NCBI RefSeq assembly: GCF_947501665.1
Contig: NZ_CANMWS010000001.1
Location: forward strand, 124,001-188,000
Direction of reading: 5' to 3'
DNA: 64,000 bases
DNA from: an uncultured Shewanella sp.
GTDB taxonomy: Bacteria > Pseudomonadota > Gammaproteobacteria > Enterobacterales > Shewanellaceae
Shown: positions 29,294-39,517 of the stretch, in pieces
Layout: every line of letters begins with the position of its first letter
Numbering within the stretch: the stretch's first letter is position 1
Program-made: the position numbers and the translations under genes
Notes under the pieces: generated by a model
Databases searched by the model: none
The model's input: only the letters and a program-made list of their open reading frames with translations
What the model was told of the DNA's origin: nothing

Positions 29294-32200
29294 ATGGCAC
29301 GTTTTTTTATTGATCGTCCGATATTTGCTTGGGTTATTGCCATTATTATTATGTTATTTGGTATTTTAGGCATAACACGTTTGCCCATTTCACAATACCC
29401 TGATATTGCTCCGCCAACGATTGAGATAAAGGCTAGTTACGCGGGTGCTTCTGCAGAAACGATGCAAAACAGTGTGACTCAAGTGATAGAACAGCAAATG
29501 ATTGGTTTAGATCATTTGCGGTATATTTCGTCGAGTAGCGACAGTTCAGGATCGGCAACCATTACCTTAACCTTTGACGCTGAAGCCGATCCTGATATTG
29601 CACAAGTTCAAGTGCAAAATAAACTGCAATTAGCGACGCCACTTTTGCCACAAGAAGTGCAAAGTCAAGGGGTGAGTGTCAATAAGTCAAGCTCAGGCTT
29701 TTTAATGGTGATGGGGTTTGTTTCTCAAGATGGCTCTATGTCAAAAGGCGATATTGCTGATTATGTGGGGTCGAATTTACAAGAACCGATTAATCGTATT
29801 TCAGGTGTTGGGCAAGTACGGGTTTTCGGTGCCGAATATGCCATGAGAATTTGGTTAAATCCACTTAAGCTTGCTCGGTATAATTTAACCAGTATTGATG
29901 TTGAATCAGCCATTACGGCACAAAATGCTCAAGTCACAACAGGGCAGTTAGGCGGTTTACCTGCTAAGGCTGGTCAAGAGTTAAATGCGACTATCACGGC
30001 ACAAAGTCGCTTACAAACCGCGCAGCAATTTAAAGATATCATTATCAAGTCCGATACAACAGGCAGCCTTGTGCACTTATCTGATGTGGCCCGAGTCGAA
30101 TTGGGTTCTGAAGATTATTCTGTGAACTCTTTTTATAACGGTAAGCCTGCTTCTGGTATGGCGGTGGTTTTAGCCACAGGAGCGAATGCATTAGCAACGG
30201 CTGAAGCGGTTAAAGCTAAAATAAATGAGATGAAGCCGTATTTTCCAGAAGGGATGGAAGTGGTCTATCCATTTGACACCACCCCCTTTATTGAAAAATC
30301 GATTGAAAATGTTGTACAAACTTTGTTTGAAGCTATTGTGCTTGTATTTCTTATTATGTATTTGTTTTTGCAAAATTTCAGAGCAACACTCATTCCAACT
30401 ATTGCTGTTCCTGTGGTGTTATTGGGGACTTTTGCTGTCTTATCTTTTGCAGGGTTTTCCATTAATACATTAACTATGTTTGCAATGGTCTTAGCCATTG
30501 GTTTACTGGTTGATGATGCGATTGTGGTGGTTGAAAATGTTGAACGTATTATGGAGGAAGAGGGGCTCAGCCCTTTAGAGGCAACAAAGAAGTCAATGGG
30601 GCAGATCACGGGAGCACTCGTAGGAATTGGCCTGACTTTATCTGCAGTGTTTATACCTATGGCCTTTATGTCAGGCTCAACGGGAGTGATATACAGGCAG
30701 TTTTCTATCACGATTGTGTCTGCAATGGCATTATCAGTGTTGGTCGCACTGATTTTAACGCCAGCACTTTGCGCGACCTTACTTAAGCCTATTCCTAAAG
30801 GTCAAAAACATGATAAACGTGGCTTTTTTGGCTGGTTTAATCGCACTTTAGCGAGTTTATTGGGCCGTTATCAGAAGAATGTCTCCAGTATGATAAAACG
30901 TACGGGCAGAGTGATAATGATTTATTTAGTGTTGATTGGTATTGTGGCTTGGGTATTTGTGCGTATGCCGACAGCTTTTTTTCCTGAAGAAGATCAAGGC
31001 GTGTTGTTTACTCAAGTGGCGTTACCGATTAATGCTTCTTTGGAGCAAACTGAGGCGGTAATAAAGAAAGCCACTGATTATTATTTGAATGAAGAATCGA
31101 AAAATGTGCGCTCTGTTTTTGGTGTCGCAGGGTTTAACTTTTCAGGTAGTGGCCAGAATATGGGTATGGCGTTCGTTGGCTTGAAAGACTGGTCTGAACG
31201 AAAGGGGGTAGGCCAAGATGTGCAATCGATTGCTAATCGAGCAATGATGGCCTTTTCACAATTTAAAGAGGCGGTAGTGTTAGCGTTTGCGCCGCCAGCA
31301 GTTATACAGTTAGGAACGTCTAATGGCTTTGATTTTTATTTACAAGATAAAAATGGCCAGGGTCATGCCAAGTTAATACAAGCGAAAGATCAGTTACTGC
31401 AATTAGCGGCTAAGGATCCTAAGCTCGTGGGGGTGCGCATGAACGGCTTAGAAGATGCACCCACCTATCAGCTGCATATTGATTATGCAAAATTGAGTGC
31501 GTTAGGTGTAAGCATTAGTGATGCAACAAGTGTGCTTACGACAGGTTGGGCGAGTGATTATGTTGATGACTTTATTGATCGGGGCCGCGTAAAAAAAGTG
31601 TATGTGCAAGGTGATGCTCCTTATCGCATGCAGCCAGATAACCTCAATGATTGGTATGTCAAAAATAGCCAGGATCAGTTAGTGCCTTTTTCAGCTTTTA
31701 CGACGGGAAGTTGGGAGTTTAATGCGCCAGGTCTGCAACGTTTTAATGGGTTATCTGCTGTTAATATACAAGGGGCAAGTGCAGCGGGGGTGAGTTCTGG
31801 AGAAGCCATGAAGGAAATGGAAAAGCTTGTTGCACAATTACCTCCTGGATTTGGTATTGAGTGGAATGGGTTGTCATATGAAGAACAATTGTCAGGTGGG
31901 CAAGCTCCTATGCTCTATGTATTATCAATTGCTTTTGTTTTTTTAGTGTTAGCGGCATTATATGAAAGTTGGTCAGTGCCATTGGCTGTGATCCTTGTTG
32001 TGCCTTTAGGGGTGATAGGTGCTCAGTTAGCCATGAGTAGTCGAGGGTTTTCAAATGATATTTTCTTCCAAGTTGGATTGCTAACGACTATTGGTTTAGC
32101 GACGAAAAATGCCATTTTAATCATTGAATTTGCAAAAAGTTATTATGATAAAGGGGATAGTTTAGTTGATGCTACCTTACATGCGATTAGAGTGCGTTTA

Positions 32201-32431
32201 AGGCCTATTTTAATGACATCCCTTGCATTTGGATTAGGTGTGTTGCCGCTGGCTTTAAGTACAGGGGTGGGCGCAGGAAGTCAGAATGCAATAGGGACTG
32301 GTGTGGTGGGAGGAATGCTTAGCGGCACTTTCTTAGGGATTTTCTTTATTCCTATTTTTTTCGTGGTTGTTGAGCGCATATTTAGTCCTAAAGAAAAGCA
32401 ATTAGGGATCAATAATAAAAACTCAAGCTGA
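29294..32431 (+). CDS. RND multidrug efflux transporter (MexB/AcrB-like)
   Basis: A 1045-residue inner-membrane pump of the HAE1 type, starting [20 protein letters not shown]. The proton-relay aspartates are in [17 protein letters not shown]. Both membrane halves and the large periplasmic loops are complete. It exports drugs or other amphiphiles with the adaptor upstream. Substrate range cannot be read from sequence, and no local regulator is present. Confidence 0.93.
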   Translation: MARFFIDRPIFAWVIAIIIMLFGILGITRLPISQYPDIAPPTIEIKASYAGASAETMQNSVTQVIEQQMIGLDHLRYISSSSDSSGSATITLTFDAEADPDIAQVQVQNKLQLATPLLPQEVQSQGVSVNKSSSGFLMVMGFVSQDGSMSKGDIADYVGSNLQEPINRISGVGQVRVFGAEYAMRIWLNPLKLARYNLTSIDVESAITAQNAQVTTGQLGGLPAKAGQELNATITAQSRLQTAQQFKDIIIKSDTTGSLVHLSDVARVELGSEDYSVNSFYNGKPASGMAVVLATGANALATAEAVKAKINEMKPYFPEGMEVVYPFDTTPFIEKSIENVVQTLFEAIVLVFLIMYLFLQNFRATLIPTIAVPVVLLGTFAVLSFAGFSINTLTMFAMVLAIGLLVDDAIVVVENVERIMEEEGLSPLEATKKSMGQITGALVGIGLTLSAVFIPMAFMSGSTGVIYRQFSITIVSAMALSVLVALILTPALCATLLKPIPKGQKHDKRGFFGWFNRTLASLLGRYQKNVSSMIKRTGRVIMIYLVLIGIVAWVFVRMPTAFFPEEDQGVLFTQVALPINASLEQTEAVIKKATDYYLNEESKNVRSVFGVAGFNFSGSGQNMGMAFVGLKDWSERKGVGQDVQSIANRAMMAFSQFKEAVVLAFAPPAVIQLGTSNGFDFYLQDKNGQGHAKLIQAKDQLLQLAAKDPKLVGVRMNGLEDAPTYQLHIDYAKLSALGVSISDATSVLTTGWASDYVDDFIDRGRVKKVYVQGDAPYRMQPDNLNDWYVKNSQDQLVPFSAFTTGSWEFNAPGLQRFNGLSAVNIQGASAAGVSSGEAMKEMEKLVAQLPPGFGIEWNGLSYEEQLSGGQAPMLYVLSIAFVFLVLAALYESWSVPLAVILVVPLGVIGAQLAMSSRGFSNDIFFQVGLLTTIGLATKNAILIIEFAKSYYDKGDSLVDATLHAIRVRLRPILMTSLAFGLGVLPLALSTGVGAGSQNAIGTGVVGGMLSGTFLGIFFIPIFFVVVERIFSPKEKQLGINNKNSS

Positions 32432-32499
32432 CAGAAAAAATAATGCAGAAATGGTTGGTATATTCCAGCCATTTTTATTGGCTTAATGTTTTTAAAGGT

Positions 32500-32603
32500 A
32501 AAAAAAAGACCCATAAGAATGGGTCAAGGGGATAGTGTTAACTGACTTATTGCTCGTTAAAATGGATGAGTACCATCGAGTTCAGCAATAGGCTTCACAA
32601 TAT
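32500..32603 (-). ncRNA. Tandem sRNA candidate 1
   Basis: Minus strand: a TATACT box (32615-32610) is followed by CATATTGTGAAG and about 100 nt later by the hairpin GACCC/GGGTC (32525-32508) and eight T, a strong Rho-independent terminator. Candidate 2 repeats the box, the 5' start and the terminator with the same spacing while the middle differs. No open reading frame of note lies inside. The RNA family is not recognised. Confidence 0.6.
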
Positions 32604-32720
32604 GGGGTTAGTATAAAAGTTTAGTTCTGTATCTTAGCTGAATACGGCATATAAATTTGAACAAAATGTGCATTAAGAGCATAAAACGATTCTGACAGTC
32701 TGTAAAAAGGTGGAGTAGGC

Positions 32721-32824
32721 AAAAAAAAGACCCATAAGAATGGGTCAAGGGGATCGGTTTGCTTAAATCAGTTTACTTAAGCATTCTGTTAGTAACAGAA
32801 TGAAAGTATCAACTTCACAATATG
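32721..32824 (-). ncRNA. Tandem sRNA candidate 2
   Basis: Same layout as candidate 1: TATACT (32836-32831), CATATTGTGAAG start, and terminator hairpin GACCC/GGGTC (32746-32729) with eight T. The 3' block CCCCTTGACCCATTCTTATG is identical to candidate 1. The middle has its own stem CATTCTGTTA/TAACAGAATG. Conservation of the ends with a variable centre suggests duplicated regulatory RNAs with different targets. Confidence 0.6.
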
Positions 32825-32940
32825 TGATTTAGTATATAAGTATTAAGCTGTATTGGTGCTGAATAGTAGATAAGTTAGCTCAAAGGGCATAGGTTATTTG
32901 AAAGAAGAGTGAAGTAAAGGGGCGGGGTGATAGTATTAAT

Positions 32941-33010
32941 AAAAAAGACCCAGAAAATCTGGGTCAAAAAGGCATTATTAGTCGGTTAGAGCTAATGTAT
33001 ATAATTTACT
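32941..33010 (-). ncRNA. Possible third tandem sRNA, shorter and more diverged
   Basis: A terminator hairpin GACCCAGA/TCTGGGTC (32947-32965) with six T on the minus strand follows the pattern of the two units to its left. A CTAAGATAC block upstream is shared with candidate 1. The promoter box is less clear, so the 5' end is a guess and this could be only a terminator. Confidence 0.4.
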
Positions 33011-33472
33011 CGATTAGCTGACTCACGTATCTTAGATTAATGGAGTATTGACTTTTCTAGTTAGTGTTTTTTTATTTTTATCTTGTTGTTTGTAAATAAA
33101 TTATTCATTTATCGTTATGTGTTTATTGATATCAGTTTTTTATTGTCAAATATATTGATATAGCTTTTGTTTTTATCTTTACTACTGAAAAGTATGTAGT
33201 TTTTTTACTGCGGTATTTATTTACTATTTTCAGGTTGGGCCGGTCAATAAAATGATTTCCTTTCTCAAAAGCTTTATTTAATTGTAACAAAATATGTAAT
33301 AACAGGGGGGGGATTATTCAAGGAGGCGAGTATAAATTTGAAAATATATTGATTTAGTTAGACATGAGATTTTTTATTGCAGTAAAGTGAAAATCGGTAA
33401 TGAGTAGATTTTTTTGTAGAAATAATGGAGAGTAAGATTTCAAGCTATAAATTGTGAAGATAGGACGGATTG
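33011..33472. other. AT-rich gap, no gene seen
   Basis: The region is very AT-rich with homopolymer runs and a G-tract (33305-33312). It presumably holds the promoters for the tandem RNAs and for the LemA-like gene. No coding frame or recognised RNA is present. Confidence 0.5.
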
Positions 33473-33994
33473 ATGGAAGGAATAGTATTCGCAATGGGTT
33501 TATTACTTGTGATGACTTATCTATGGATCATGAGTTTATTTAAAAAACGCCAAGCCGTACTTGACGCTTTAGGTATAATAGATAGCTATGTCGCTAAACA
33601 AACAAATTTGATTGATGAATTGTTGGCTTTGAAAATAGAAGTGTCTATGGTTTCAATAATAGCAATAACGCGTCGTTTAAAAGCTGATTATAAAAAGCTT
33701 AAACAAGTTGAAGTCACGCAGCATTTTGTTGATATGCAAACATTTGAGCAATTAATGCAGCCCATTTTAAGCAAGCTTGAAAATAATCGTGAATTGACCC
33801 AACAGGCAGCGGTATTTCAAACAATACAATCTTACCAAGAGCTAGCCGAGTTAATAAAAGGGGCATATCAGTTTTATAATGTGGCTGTCAGCGAATTTAA
33901 TACAGCCGTGAATGTGTTTCCAGGAGTGATGATTGCTTATATTTTAAGAGTTAACACTATGCCTTTGTATCCAATTAAACGTCATTTGTCATAG
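33473..33994 (+). CDS. LemA-like membrane protein
   Basis: A 173-residue protein with an N-terminal membrane segment (GIVFAMGLLLVMTYLWIMSLF) and a long helical domain ending in FYNVAVSEFNTAVNVFPGVMIAYIL, which matches the LemA pattern YN..V..YN...N.FP. ATG at 33473 follows AGGA. It is divergent and short. Its function is unknown. Confidence 0.6.
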   Translation: MEGIVFAMGLLLVMTYLWIMSLFKKRQAVLDALGIIDSYVAKQTNLIDELLALKIEVSMVSIIAITRRLKADYKKLKQVEVTQHFVDMQTFEQLMQPILSKLENNRELTQQAAVFQTIQSYQELAELIKGAYQFYNVAVSEFNTAVNVFPGVMIAYILRVNTMPLYPIKRHLS

Positions 33995-34040
33995 GAATAG
34001 CGTGTGGTTAACACGCTAGTAATACCTTGTTAAAGCAGCG

Positions 34041-34883
34041 TTATTCATCAACTTCTAGTTTAACAATGGTTTTTCCACTTTTTTTACCCAACAAAGGGGC
34101 AAGGTAATCTAATGTGTCTCGGGCAGAAGAGTCTAATTTCCACGGCGGATTTATCACCCATAACCCTGCTGCTGTCATACCAAACTCATGACTATCGGCT
34201 TGGATGGCTTGCTCAATACGGAGTTGGTTTTTGATCCCAGATGTGGCGAGAAGTTGGAGCATTTCTTCTGTTTGTTCTCGTTTTACCACAGGGTACCAGA
34301 GCATATACACGCCAGTTGAAAAACGTTTATGGGCTTTTATGATGGCATGAGCGACGTTTAAGTAGTCGTCTTTTATTTCATAGCTGGGATCAATTAAAAT
34401 AACCCCTCGGCGTTCTATTGGGGGAACGGCAGCCATTAACCCTTTGAGCCCATCTTTTTTGACCACACGAATCTGTTTATCACCTTCAAATTGCTCGGCT
34501 AATATTTGATGATCGCTTGAATGGATTTCATGCAACACCATGCGATCTTTTGGGCGCATATTCATATCAACAAATGCGGGCGATCCCGGATAAAAAGCGA
34601 GTTGATTGGGATCGGGATTAAAATGTTTGATATCAGCGATGTACTGCGCCAGTGGAGTGGGTAAGTCTGTTTTATCCCATAACTTTGCGACACCATTGAG
34701 GTACTCACCAGTTTTCTGAGCAAATGGATCTGAAAGGGAGTAGCCTCCCGCCCCAGAGTGTGTGTCGATATAAGCCAATGGTTTATCTTTTTTATGAAGG
34801 AGTGAAAGCACTTGAAGTAACATACTGTGCTTTAACACATCGGCATAATTTCCGGCATGATAACCGTGACGATAACTGAGCAT
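34041..34883 (-). CDS. rlmJ: 23S rRNA (adenine-2030-N6)-methyltransferase RlmJ
   Basis: A 280-residue enzyme beginning MLSYRHGYHAGNYADVLKH, which is diagnostic of the YhiR/RlmJ family. The catalytic motif is ILIDPSYE (DPPY-type). It methylates A2030 of 23S rRNA. It is divergent from rsmJ, another rRNA methyltransferase. Confidence 0.95.
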   Translation of the reverse strand: MLSYRHGYHAGNYADVLKHSMLLQVLSLLHKKDKPLAYIDTHSGAGGYSLSDPFAQKTGEYLNGVAKLWDKTDLPTPLAQYIADIKHFNPDPNQLAFYPGSPAFVDMNMRPKDRMVLHEIHSSDHQILAEQFEGDKQIRVVKKDGLKGLMAAVPPIERRGVILIDPSYEIKDDYLNVAHAIIKAHKRFSTGVYMLWYPVVKREQTEEMLQLLATSGIKNQLRIEQAIQADSHEFGMTAAGLWVINPPWKLDSSARDTLDYLAPLLGKKSGKTIVKLEVDE

Positions 34884-35007
34884 GAGGATCCCTGCAATGA
34901 GAAGGTGTATGGATAATGGTAAGAATTATACCTAGCCTGAAGCGAGTGGGATACTAAGTGAGTGTCTTTTTTGGCATAATAGCATTAACTTCATTATTAA
35001 CTTCACT

Positions 35008-35790
35008 ATGAGTAATATAAATATTGTGACTTCATCGGCCCAGTCTACTCCCATTTTTTTTAATCGACATTTTCCGACTCTTGAAGCAATTTGTGAGCGT
35101 TGGTCATTACATTTTGATAAAAATGCTCAATTTGAACTTGTTTTTGAACACAATATGCTGACTTTATTGAAACGTGATGAACCTAAACTCAAGGGGATTT
35201 GTGTCGACTTTGTGTCTGGCGCCGTGGCCCATAGGCGAAAATTTGGTGGTGGGAGAGGTCAATCCATTGCAAAAGCTGTGGGTCTAAAAAATGGGGTGAC
35301 GCCGAGCGTGGTTGATGGCACTGCAGGCTTGGGTAGGGATGCGTTTGTGTTGGCGAGTTTAGGCTGTGATATCACTATGATTGAGCGCCATCCTGTGGTG
35401 GGGGCATTATTAGAAGATGGTCTGCGCCGCGCCTATGACGACGCGGAAATTGGTGAATGGACACAGCAAAGAATGCGGTTAATGCCGGGGTCCAGCTTAC
35501 AGGCATTACAACAGAATGTATCAAATATTGATGTGGTTTATCTCGATCCCATGTATCCTCACCGAGACAAATCGGCGTTAGTGAAAAAAGAAATGCGGGT
35601 GTTTCAATCCTTAGTCGGTGCCGATCTCGATGCTGATGATTTATTAACCCCTGCTATGGCGCTTGCGAATAAAAGGGTGGTGGTGAAGCGCCCAGATTAT
35701 GCTGACGATTTGAACGGTATAAAGCCCAGTACCGTGATCAAGACCAAGAAAAACCGTTTCGATGTTTATGTCAAAGCGGCAATGAAATAA
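35008..35790 (+). CDS. rsmJ: 16S rRNA (guanine-1516-N2)-methyltransferase RsmJ
   Basis: A 260-residue enzyme with the SAM-binding [16 protein letters not shown] and the YLDPMYPHR motif. It methylates G1516 of 16S rRNA. It is intact. Its 3' end contains the protospacer for the CAST guide, and rsmJ is one of the known attachment genes for I-F3 elements. The gene keeps its native stop codon because the transposon lies 32 bp downstream. Confidence 0.95.
   Translation: MSNINIVTSSAQSTPIFFNRHFPTLEAICERWSLHFDKNAQFELVFEHNMLTLLKRDEPKLKGICVDFVSGAVAHRRKFGGGRGQSIAKAVGLKNGVTPSVVDGTAGLGRDAFVLASLGCDITMIERHPVVGALLEDGLRRAYDDAEIGEWTQQRMRLMPGSSLQALQQNVSNIDVVYLDPMYPHRDKSALVKKEMRVFQSLVGADLDADDLLTPAMALANKRVVVKRPDYADDLNGIKPSTVIKTKKNRFDVYVKAAMK
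35744..35777 (+). promoter_or_regulatory. CAST attachment protospacer with CC PAM in rsmJ
   Basis: The PAM CC is at 35744-35745 and the 32-nt protospacer at 35746-35777. CRISPR spacer 3 matches 26 of 32 positions. Mismatches fall at positions 3, 6, 9, 19, 27 and 30, and all except 19 are codon third positions of rsmJ. The transposon end lies 45 bp beyond the protospacer, close to the roughly 48-bp spacing known for I-F3 insertion. Confidence 0.88.
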
Positions 35791-35817
35791 TGGGGAATGA
35801 GTTCAAGGTTGAGTATG

Positions 35818-35822
35818 ACATC
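35818..35822. repeat. Target site duplication ACATC, rsmJ side
   Basis: The five bases ACATC stand directly before the transposon terminus and recur directly after the opposite terminus at 59659-59663. Five-bp duplications are the hallmark of Tn7-like insertion. Confidence 0.88.
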
Positions 35823-35893
35823 TGTTGTCGCTGAACCCATACTTTGACATAAAACACCCATAGTCTGACAAATTTAACCCATACTCTGACATA
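35823..35893 (+). repeat. Target-proximal CAST end with three TnsB sites
   Basis: Starts TGTTGTCGCTGAACC. Three TnsB-type repeats of the form CCCATA(C/G)T(T/C)TGACA lie at 35836, 35857 and 35878, exactly 21 bp apart. Tight spacing is the pattern of the target-proximal (Tn7 right-like) end. The remainder up to tnsA at 36028 holds two TTAGTTAC repeats of unknown role and presumably the tnsA promoter. Confidence 0.85.
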
Positions 35894-36027
35894 AAAATGG
35901 TATTTGTAATTTAGTTACATATACCATTTTAAATCACTTCAATTAGTTACGTAAATATTTAACCAACCATTGACAAAATTTTAAATGAATGTACGTTAAA
36001 TGTACTCTTATTGCTCGAGTTTTGCTC

Positions 36028-36657
36028 ATGTATATTAGGAATTTACGTAAGCCTTCCCCGAATAAAAATGTGTTTAAATTTTCAAGTCAAAAAGTTAGCA
36101 ACACCATCATGTGTGAAAGCTCATTGGAATTCGATGCATGTTTTCATCATGAGTATAATGAAACTATTGAGACATTTGCCAGTCAGCCAGAAGGTTTTTA
36201 TTACCGCTTTGAGGGGAAAAAGCTACCTTACACGCCAGATGCAGTTATTTACGATATTCATGGGACGGTTAAGTTCCATGAATACAAACCGTATAACAGA
36301 ACTTTTGACCCTGTTTTTAGAGCTAAATTTATCGCTAAAAAAGAAGCTGCTCACGAGATGGGTTGTGAGCTTATACTTGTCACAGATAAGCAAATACGTA
36401 TCTATCCAATCTTAAATAATCTCAAATTACTTCATCGGTACTCTGGTATTTATGGGGTGAGTGATATGCAATATGAGCTACTAAAATTAATTAGAAAATC
36501 AGGCTCAACTCGGCTTGAGAAAGTTGCTGAACAATCAGCGCTGACAATGGGAGAAACCCGCTCTTTTCTTTATTCATTAATCAATAAAGGTTTATTAAAG
36601 GCAGATCTGAATGAAGATGACCTAGCTTCTAATCCATTAGTGTGGGGAATTGAGTAA
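36028..36657 (+). CDS. tnsA: TnsA endonuclease subunit of the transposase
   Basis: A 209-residue protein. The start at 36028 (MYIRNLRKPSP) is preferred to 35989 because the second element's tnsA fragment begins with the aligned MYQRNIKHSR. The restriction-endonuclease-like core has CESSLEFDA, YTPDAVIYD and KFHEYKPYN, supplying the acidic and lysine catalytic residues. A C-terminal winged helix binds TnsC in the family. TnsA cuts the 5' strands at transposon ends, giving cut-and-paste transposition with TnsB. tnsB starts at its stop codon. Confidence 0.94.
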   Translation: MYIRNLRKPSPNKNVFKFSSQKVSNTIMCESSLEFDACFHHEYNETIETFASQPEGFYYRFEGKKLPYTPDAVIYDIHGTVKFHEYKPYNRTFDPVFRAKFIAKKEAAHEMGCELILVTDKQIRIYPILNNLKLLHRYSGIYGVSDMQYELLKLIRKSGSTRLEKVAEQSALTMGETRSFLYSLINKGLLKADLNEDDLASNPLVWGIE

Positions 36658-38495
36658 TGGAGTTTAAAGACGAGTTTAGAGGCGATAAATTAATTAAGAA
36701 ACCCGATACGCCTGCTCAATATATCAAGTTAGATGATGCTGAGCTAGTGAAGAGGGACTTAGAAACATTTCCTGATTTTTTGAAAGAAAAAGCGCTTGAT
36801 AAATACAAACTAATTAGTGTTATTGAGCGAGAAAACTCGGGTGGCTGGACTCAAAAGAAACTCGATCCAATTCTCGATAAATTGTTTATTGCTAATAGGG
36901 AGGAGAGGCCAAATTGGCGAACAGTAGTGCGTTGGCGTAAGAGTTACATTGAGAGCAATGGCGATTTAGCTGCACTGGTTGTTAAACGTCATAAAATGGG
37001 TAATAGGAAAAGCCGAGTTGAGGGGGAAGAGGTTTTTTTTGAGCGAGCATTAGTCCGTTTTTTAGATGCCAAAAGACCTAAAGTGACGACAGCATATCAG
37101 TATTATAAAGATGCCATCACTATTGAAAACGAAAATATTGTTGATGGACAAATTCCTATTATTTCTTACAATAGTTTTAATAGACGAATAAAATCACTAC
37201 CACCTTATCCAGTAGCAATTGCCAGACACGGTAAATCATTAGCTGATCAGTGGTTCGCCTATTGCTCTTCTCATATTCCGCCTACTAGGATCTTAGAGCG
37301 AGTTGAAATTGATCATACGCCGCTTGATTTAATCTTACTTGATGATGAATTACGCATTCCTCTGGGGAGACCCTATCTCACCTTAGTCATTGATGTCTTT
37401 AGTGGCTGTGTTTTAGGCTTTCATTTGAGCTACAAGGCACCTTCTTATGTCTCAGCGGCTAAAGCAATCGTACATGCGATAAAATCTAAATTACTCGATG
37501 GTATTGGGTGTGATTTTCAGAATGGCTGGCCTTGTTATGGAAAGTTTGAAACCTTAGTGGTGGATAATGGTGCTGAGTTTTGGTCTAAAAGTTTAGATCA
37601 TGCTTGTCATGAAGCAGGGATCAACGTTCAATATAACCCTGTCGGTAAACCTTGGTTGAAGCCATTGGTTGAGCGTTTCTTTGGGATGATTAACCAGTAT
37701 TTTTTAGTGGAACTACCAGGTAAAACCTTCTCAAATATTCTTGAAAAGGAAAATTATAAACCTGAAAAAGATGCCATTATGCGCTTTTCAGTTTTTGTGG
37801 AAGAGTTTCATCGTTGGATTATTGATATTTATCATCAAGATTCAGATTCACGAAACATTAAAATCCCAATAAAGCAATGGCAGCATGGTTTTGATGTCTA
37901 TCCACCATTGCTAATGAGTGAGGAAGATGAAGAGCGTTTTAATGTGCTTATGGGGCTCACTTATGAAAGGTCTTTAACTAGAAATGGTTTTAAATTTGAA
38001 GAATTAATGTATGACTCCACAGCACTGGCTGATTATCGTAAACGCTATCCGCAAACTAAAGATTCAATAAAAAAACTCATTAAAGTCGATCCTGATGATC
38101 TTTCATATATTCATGTGTACCTTGAAGAGTTAGAAGGCTATCTTAAAGTACCTTGTACTGATACAACGAGTTATACCAAAGAGTTAAGTTTACATGAGCA
38201 TAAAGTGATTAAAAAAATTAATCGTGAAATGGTGCGAGAAAATAAAGATGACTTAGGGTTAGCTAAAGCGAGGATGGCAATTCATGCTCGAGTAGAACTA
38301 GAGCAGGAGATATTTAATGGAGCCAAAACGAAAGCAAAAATCTCAGCAGTAAAGAAACAGGCCCAGCTGGCAGATATTAGCAATACTGGCCAAGGTACGA
38401 TTAAATGTAAAAAAGACGAACAGCGCCCAACTGTCTTCGACGCATTAGATAATATTCTCGATAATTTGGATGATGATTTAGAGGCTTTTGAATGA
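36657..38495 (+). CDS. tnsB: TnsB DDE transposase
   Basis: A 612-residue rve/integrase-core transposase. The DDE residues lie at about D219 (VEIDHTPLD), D302 (VVDNGAEFW) and E338 (PLVERFFGMIN). N-terminal helix-turn-helix regions bind the end repeats, and a C-terminal tail contacts TnsC in the family. It overlaps tnsA (TAATG) and tnsC (ATGA), a translationally coupled operon. Confidence 0.95.
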   Translation: MEFKDEFRGDKLIKKPDTPAQYIKLDDAELVKRDLETFPDFLKEKALDKYKLISVIERENSGGWTQKKLDPILDKLFIANREERPNWRTVVRWRKSYIESNGDLAALVVKRHKMGNRKSRVEGEEVFFERALVRFLDAKRPKVTTAYQYYKDAITIENENIVDGQIPIISYNSFNRRIKSLPPYPVAIARHGKSLADQWFAYCSSHIPPTRILERVEIDHTPLDLILLDDELRIPLGRPYLTLVIDVFSGCVLGFHLSYKAPSYVSAAKAIVHAIKSKLLDGIGCDFQNGWPCYGKFETLVVDNGAEFWSKSLDHACHEAGINVQYNPVGKPWLKPLVERFFGMINQYFLVELPGKTFSNILEKENYKPEKDAIMRFSVFVEEFHRWIIDIYHQDSDSRNIKIPIKQWQHGFDVYPPLLMSEEDEERFNVLMGLTYERSLTRNGFKFEELMYDSTALADYRKRYPQTKDSIKKLIKVDPDDLSYIHVYLEELEGYLKVPCTDTTSYTKELSLHEHKVIKKINREMVRENKDDLGLAKARMAIHARVELEQEIFNGAKTKAKISAVKKQAQLADISNTGQGTIKCKKDEQRPTVFDALDNILDNLDDDLEAFE

Positions 38496-39517
38496 TTATG
38501 TTAAGCCACATTCAAATGGAACAACTACGACGATTTAGTGACTGCTGTATCATGCACCCAGCAATTAAGCGTATTTTTAATGATTTTGATGAGCTAAGAC
38601 AAAATCAAACGCTTTTTTCGGAGCCTCAGTGTATGTTACTCACAGGTGATACAGGGGTGGGTAAAAGTCATTTGATTAATAATTATAAAAAAAAGGTATT
38701 GGCTAGTCAGCGTTACAGTCATGATACTGTACCTGTGTTGCTTAGTCGTATCCATAAAGGAAACAATCTAGATGCTACTTTGATTCAAATGATCTCTGAT
38801 TTGGAGTTATTTGCAAGCCATCAAAGGAAGAAGCGTGGCTATGCTGTTGATCTGACAAAAATGCTGGTCAATAGTTTGGTTCGAGCTAAGGTTGAGTTGC
38901 TTATTATTAATGAGTTTCAACAACTCATAGAATTTAAATCACTCCAGGAGCGACAATTAATCGCTAATGCACTGAAATTTATTAGTGAAGAAGCAAGAGT
39001 ACCTATTGTTTTAGTGGGCATGCCTTGGGCCAAAAAAATAGCTGAAGAACCACAATGGTCATCACGCTTGGTACGTCGAAGAAAGTTGGAATATTTTAGC
39101 CTTAAAAATGACATTAAGTATTTTCGTGAATATTTAATGGGATTGGCAAGGTATATGCCATTTGATGAACCACCAAAACTAGAAAGTAAACATTTTTTCA
39201 TTTCACTGTTTGCGGCATGCAAAGGGGAAAACCGTCGATTAAAATACATATTATATGAAGCGTTAAAAATAGCACTTATTGATAAGGATAATACTCTAAA
39301 TATCGAGCATTTATCTTATGCTTATGAACGTTTTCTAAGTGATCGAGAAGAAGAGGAAGTGCCCATTAACCCCTTTATTCAACCTATAGATGAAATACTT
39401 ATCTCTGAAGTCATTAAACCATCTAGGTATAATCCTAGTGCACTTCTTGAAGAAGATAGGGTGATAAAGCCCGTATTTTCAGTGCCAAAAACATTAGCTC
39501 AATTATTGGCTAAATGA
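38492..39517 (+). CDS. tnsC: TnsC AAA+ ATPase target selector
   Basis: A 341-residue AAA+ protein. Walker A is GDTGVGKSH at about residue 52, Walker B is ELLIINEFQQLI, and the arginine-rich SSRLVRRRKLEYF segment lies further on. It forms a ring or filament that links TniQ-Cascade at the target to TnsAB. Its last 19 bp overlap the convergent helicase gene. Confidence 0.94.
   Translation: MIMLSHIQMEQLRRFSDCCIMHPAIKRIFNDFDELRQNQTLFSEPQCMLLTGDTGVGKSHLINNYKKKVLASQRYSHDTVPVLLSRIHKGNNLDATLIQMISDLELFASHQRKKRGYAVDLTKMLVNSLVRAKVELLIINEFQQLIEFKSLQERQLIANALKFISEEARVPIVLVGMPWAKKIAEEPQWSSRLVRRRKLEYFSLKNDIKYFREYLMGLARYMPFDEPPKLESKHFFISLFAACKGENRRLKYILYEALKIALIDKDNTLNIEHLSYAYERFLSDREEEEVPINPFIQPIDEILISEVIKPSRYNPSALLEEDRVIKPVFSVPKTLAQLLAK

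Noticed and set aside
30265..30711. Minus-strand frame inside the RND transporter
   Set aside because: It is an antisense shadow of an intact, strongly conserved pump gene.
32500..32965. Repeated hairpins that might look like a CRISPR array
   Set aside because: Only the terminator and short 5' blocks repeat, spacing is over 200 bp, and each hairpin ends in a T-run. Tandem sRNA genes explain it better.
35989..36027. Upstream 13-residue extension of TnsA
   Set aside because: The second tnsA fragment and the family start at the equivalent of 36028, so the extension is probably not translated.
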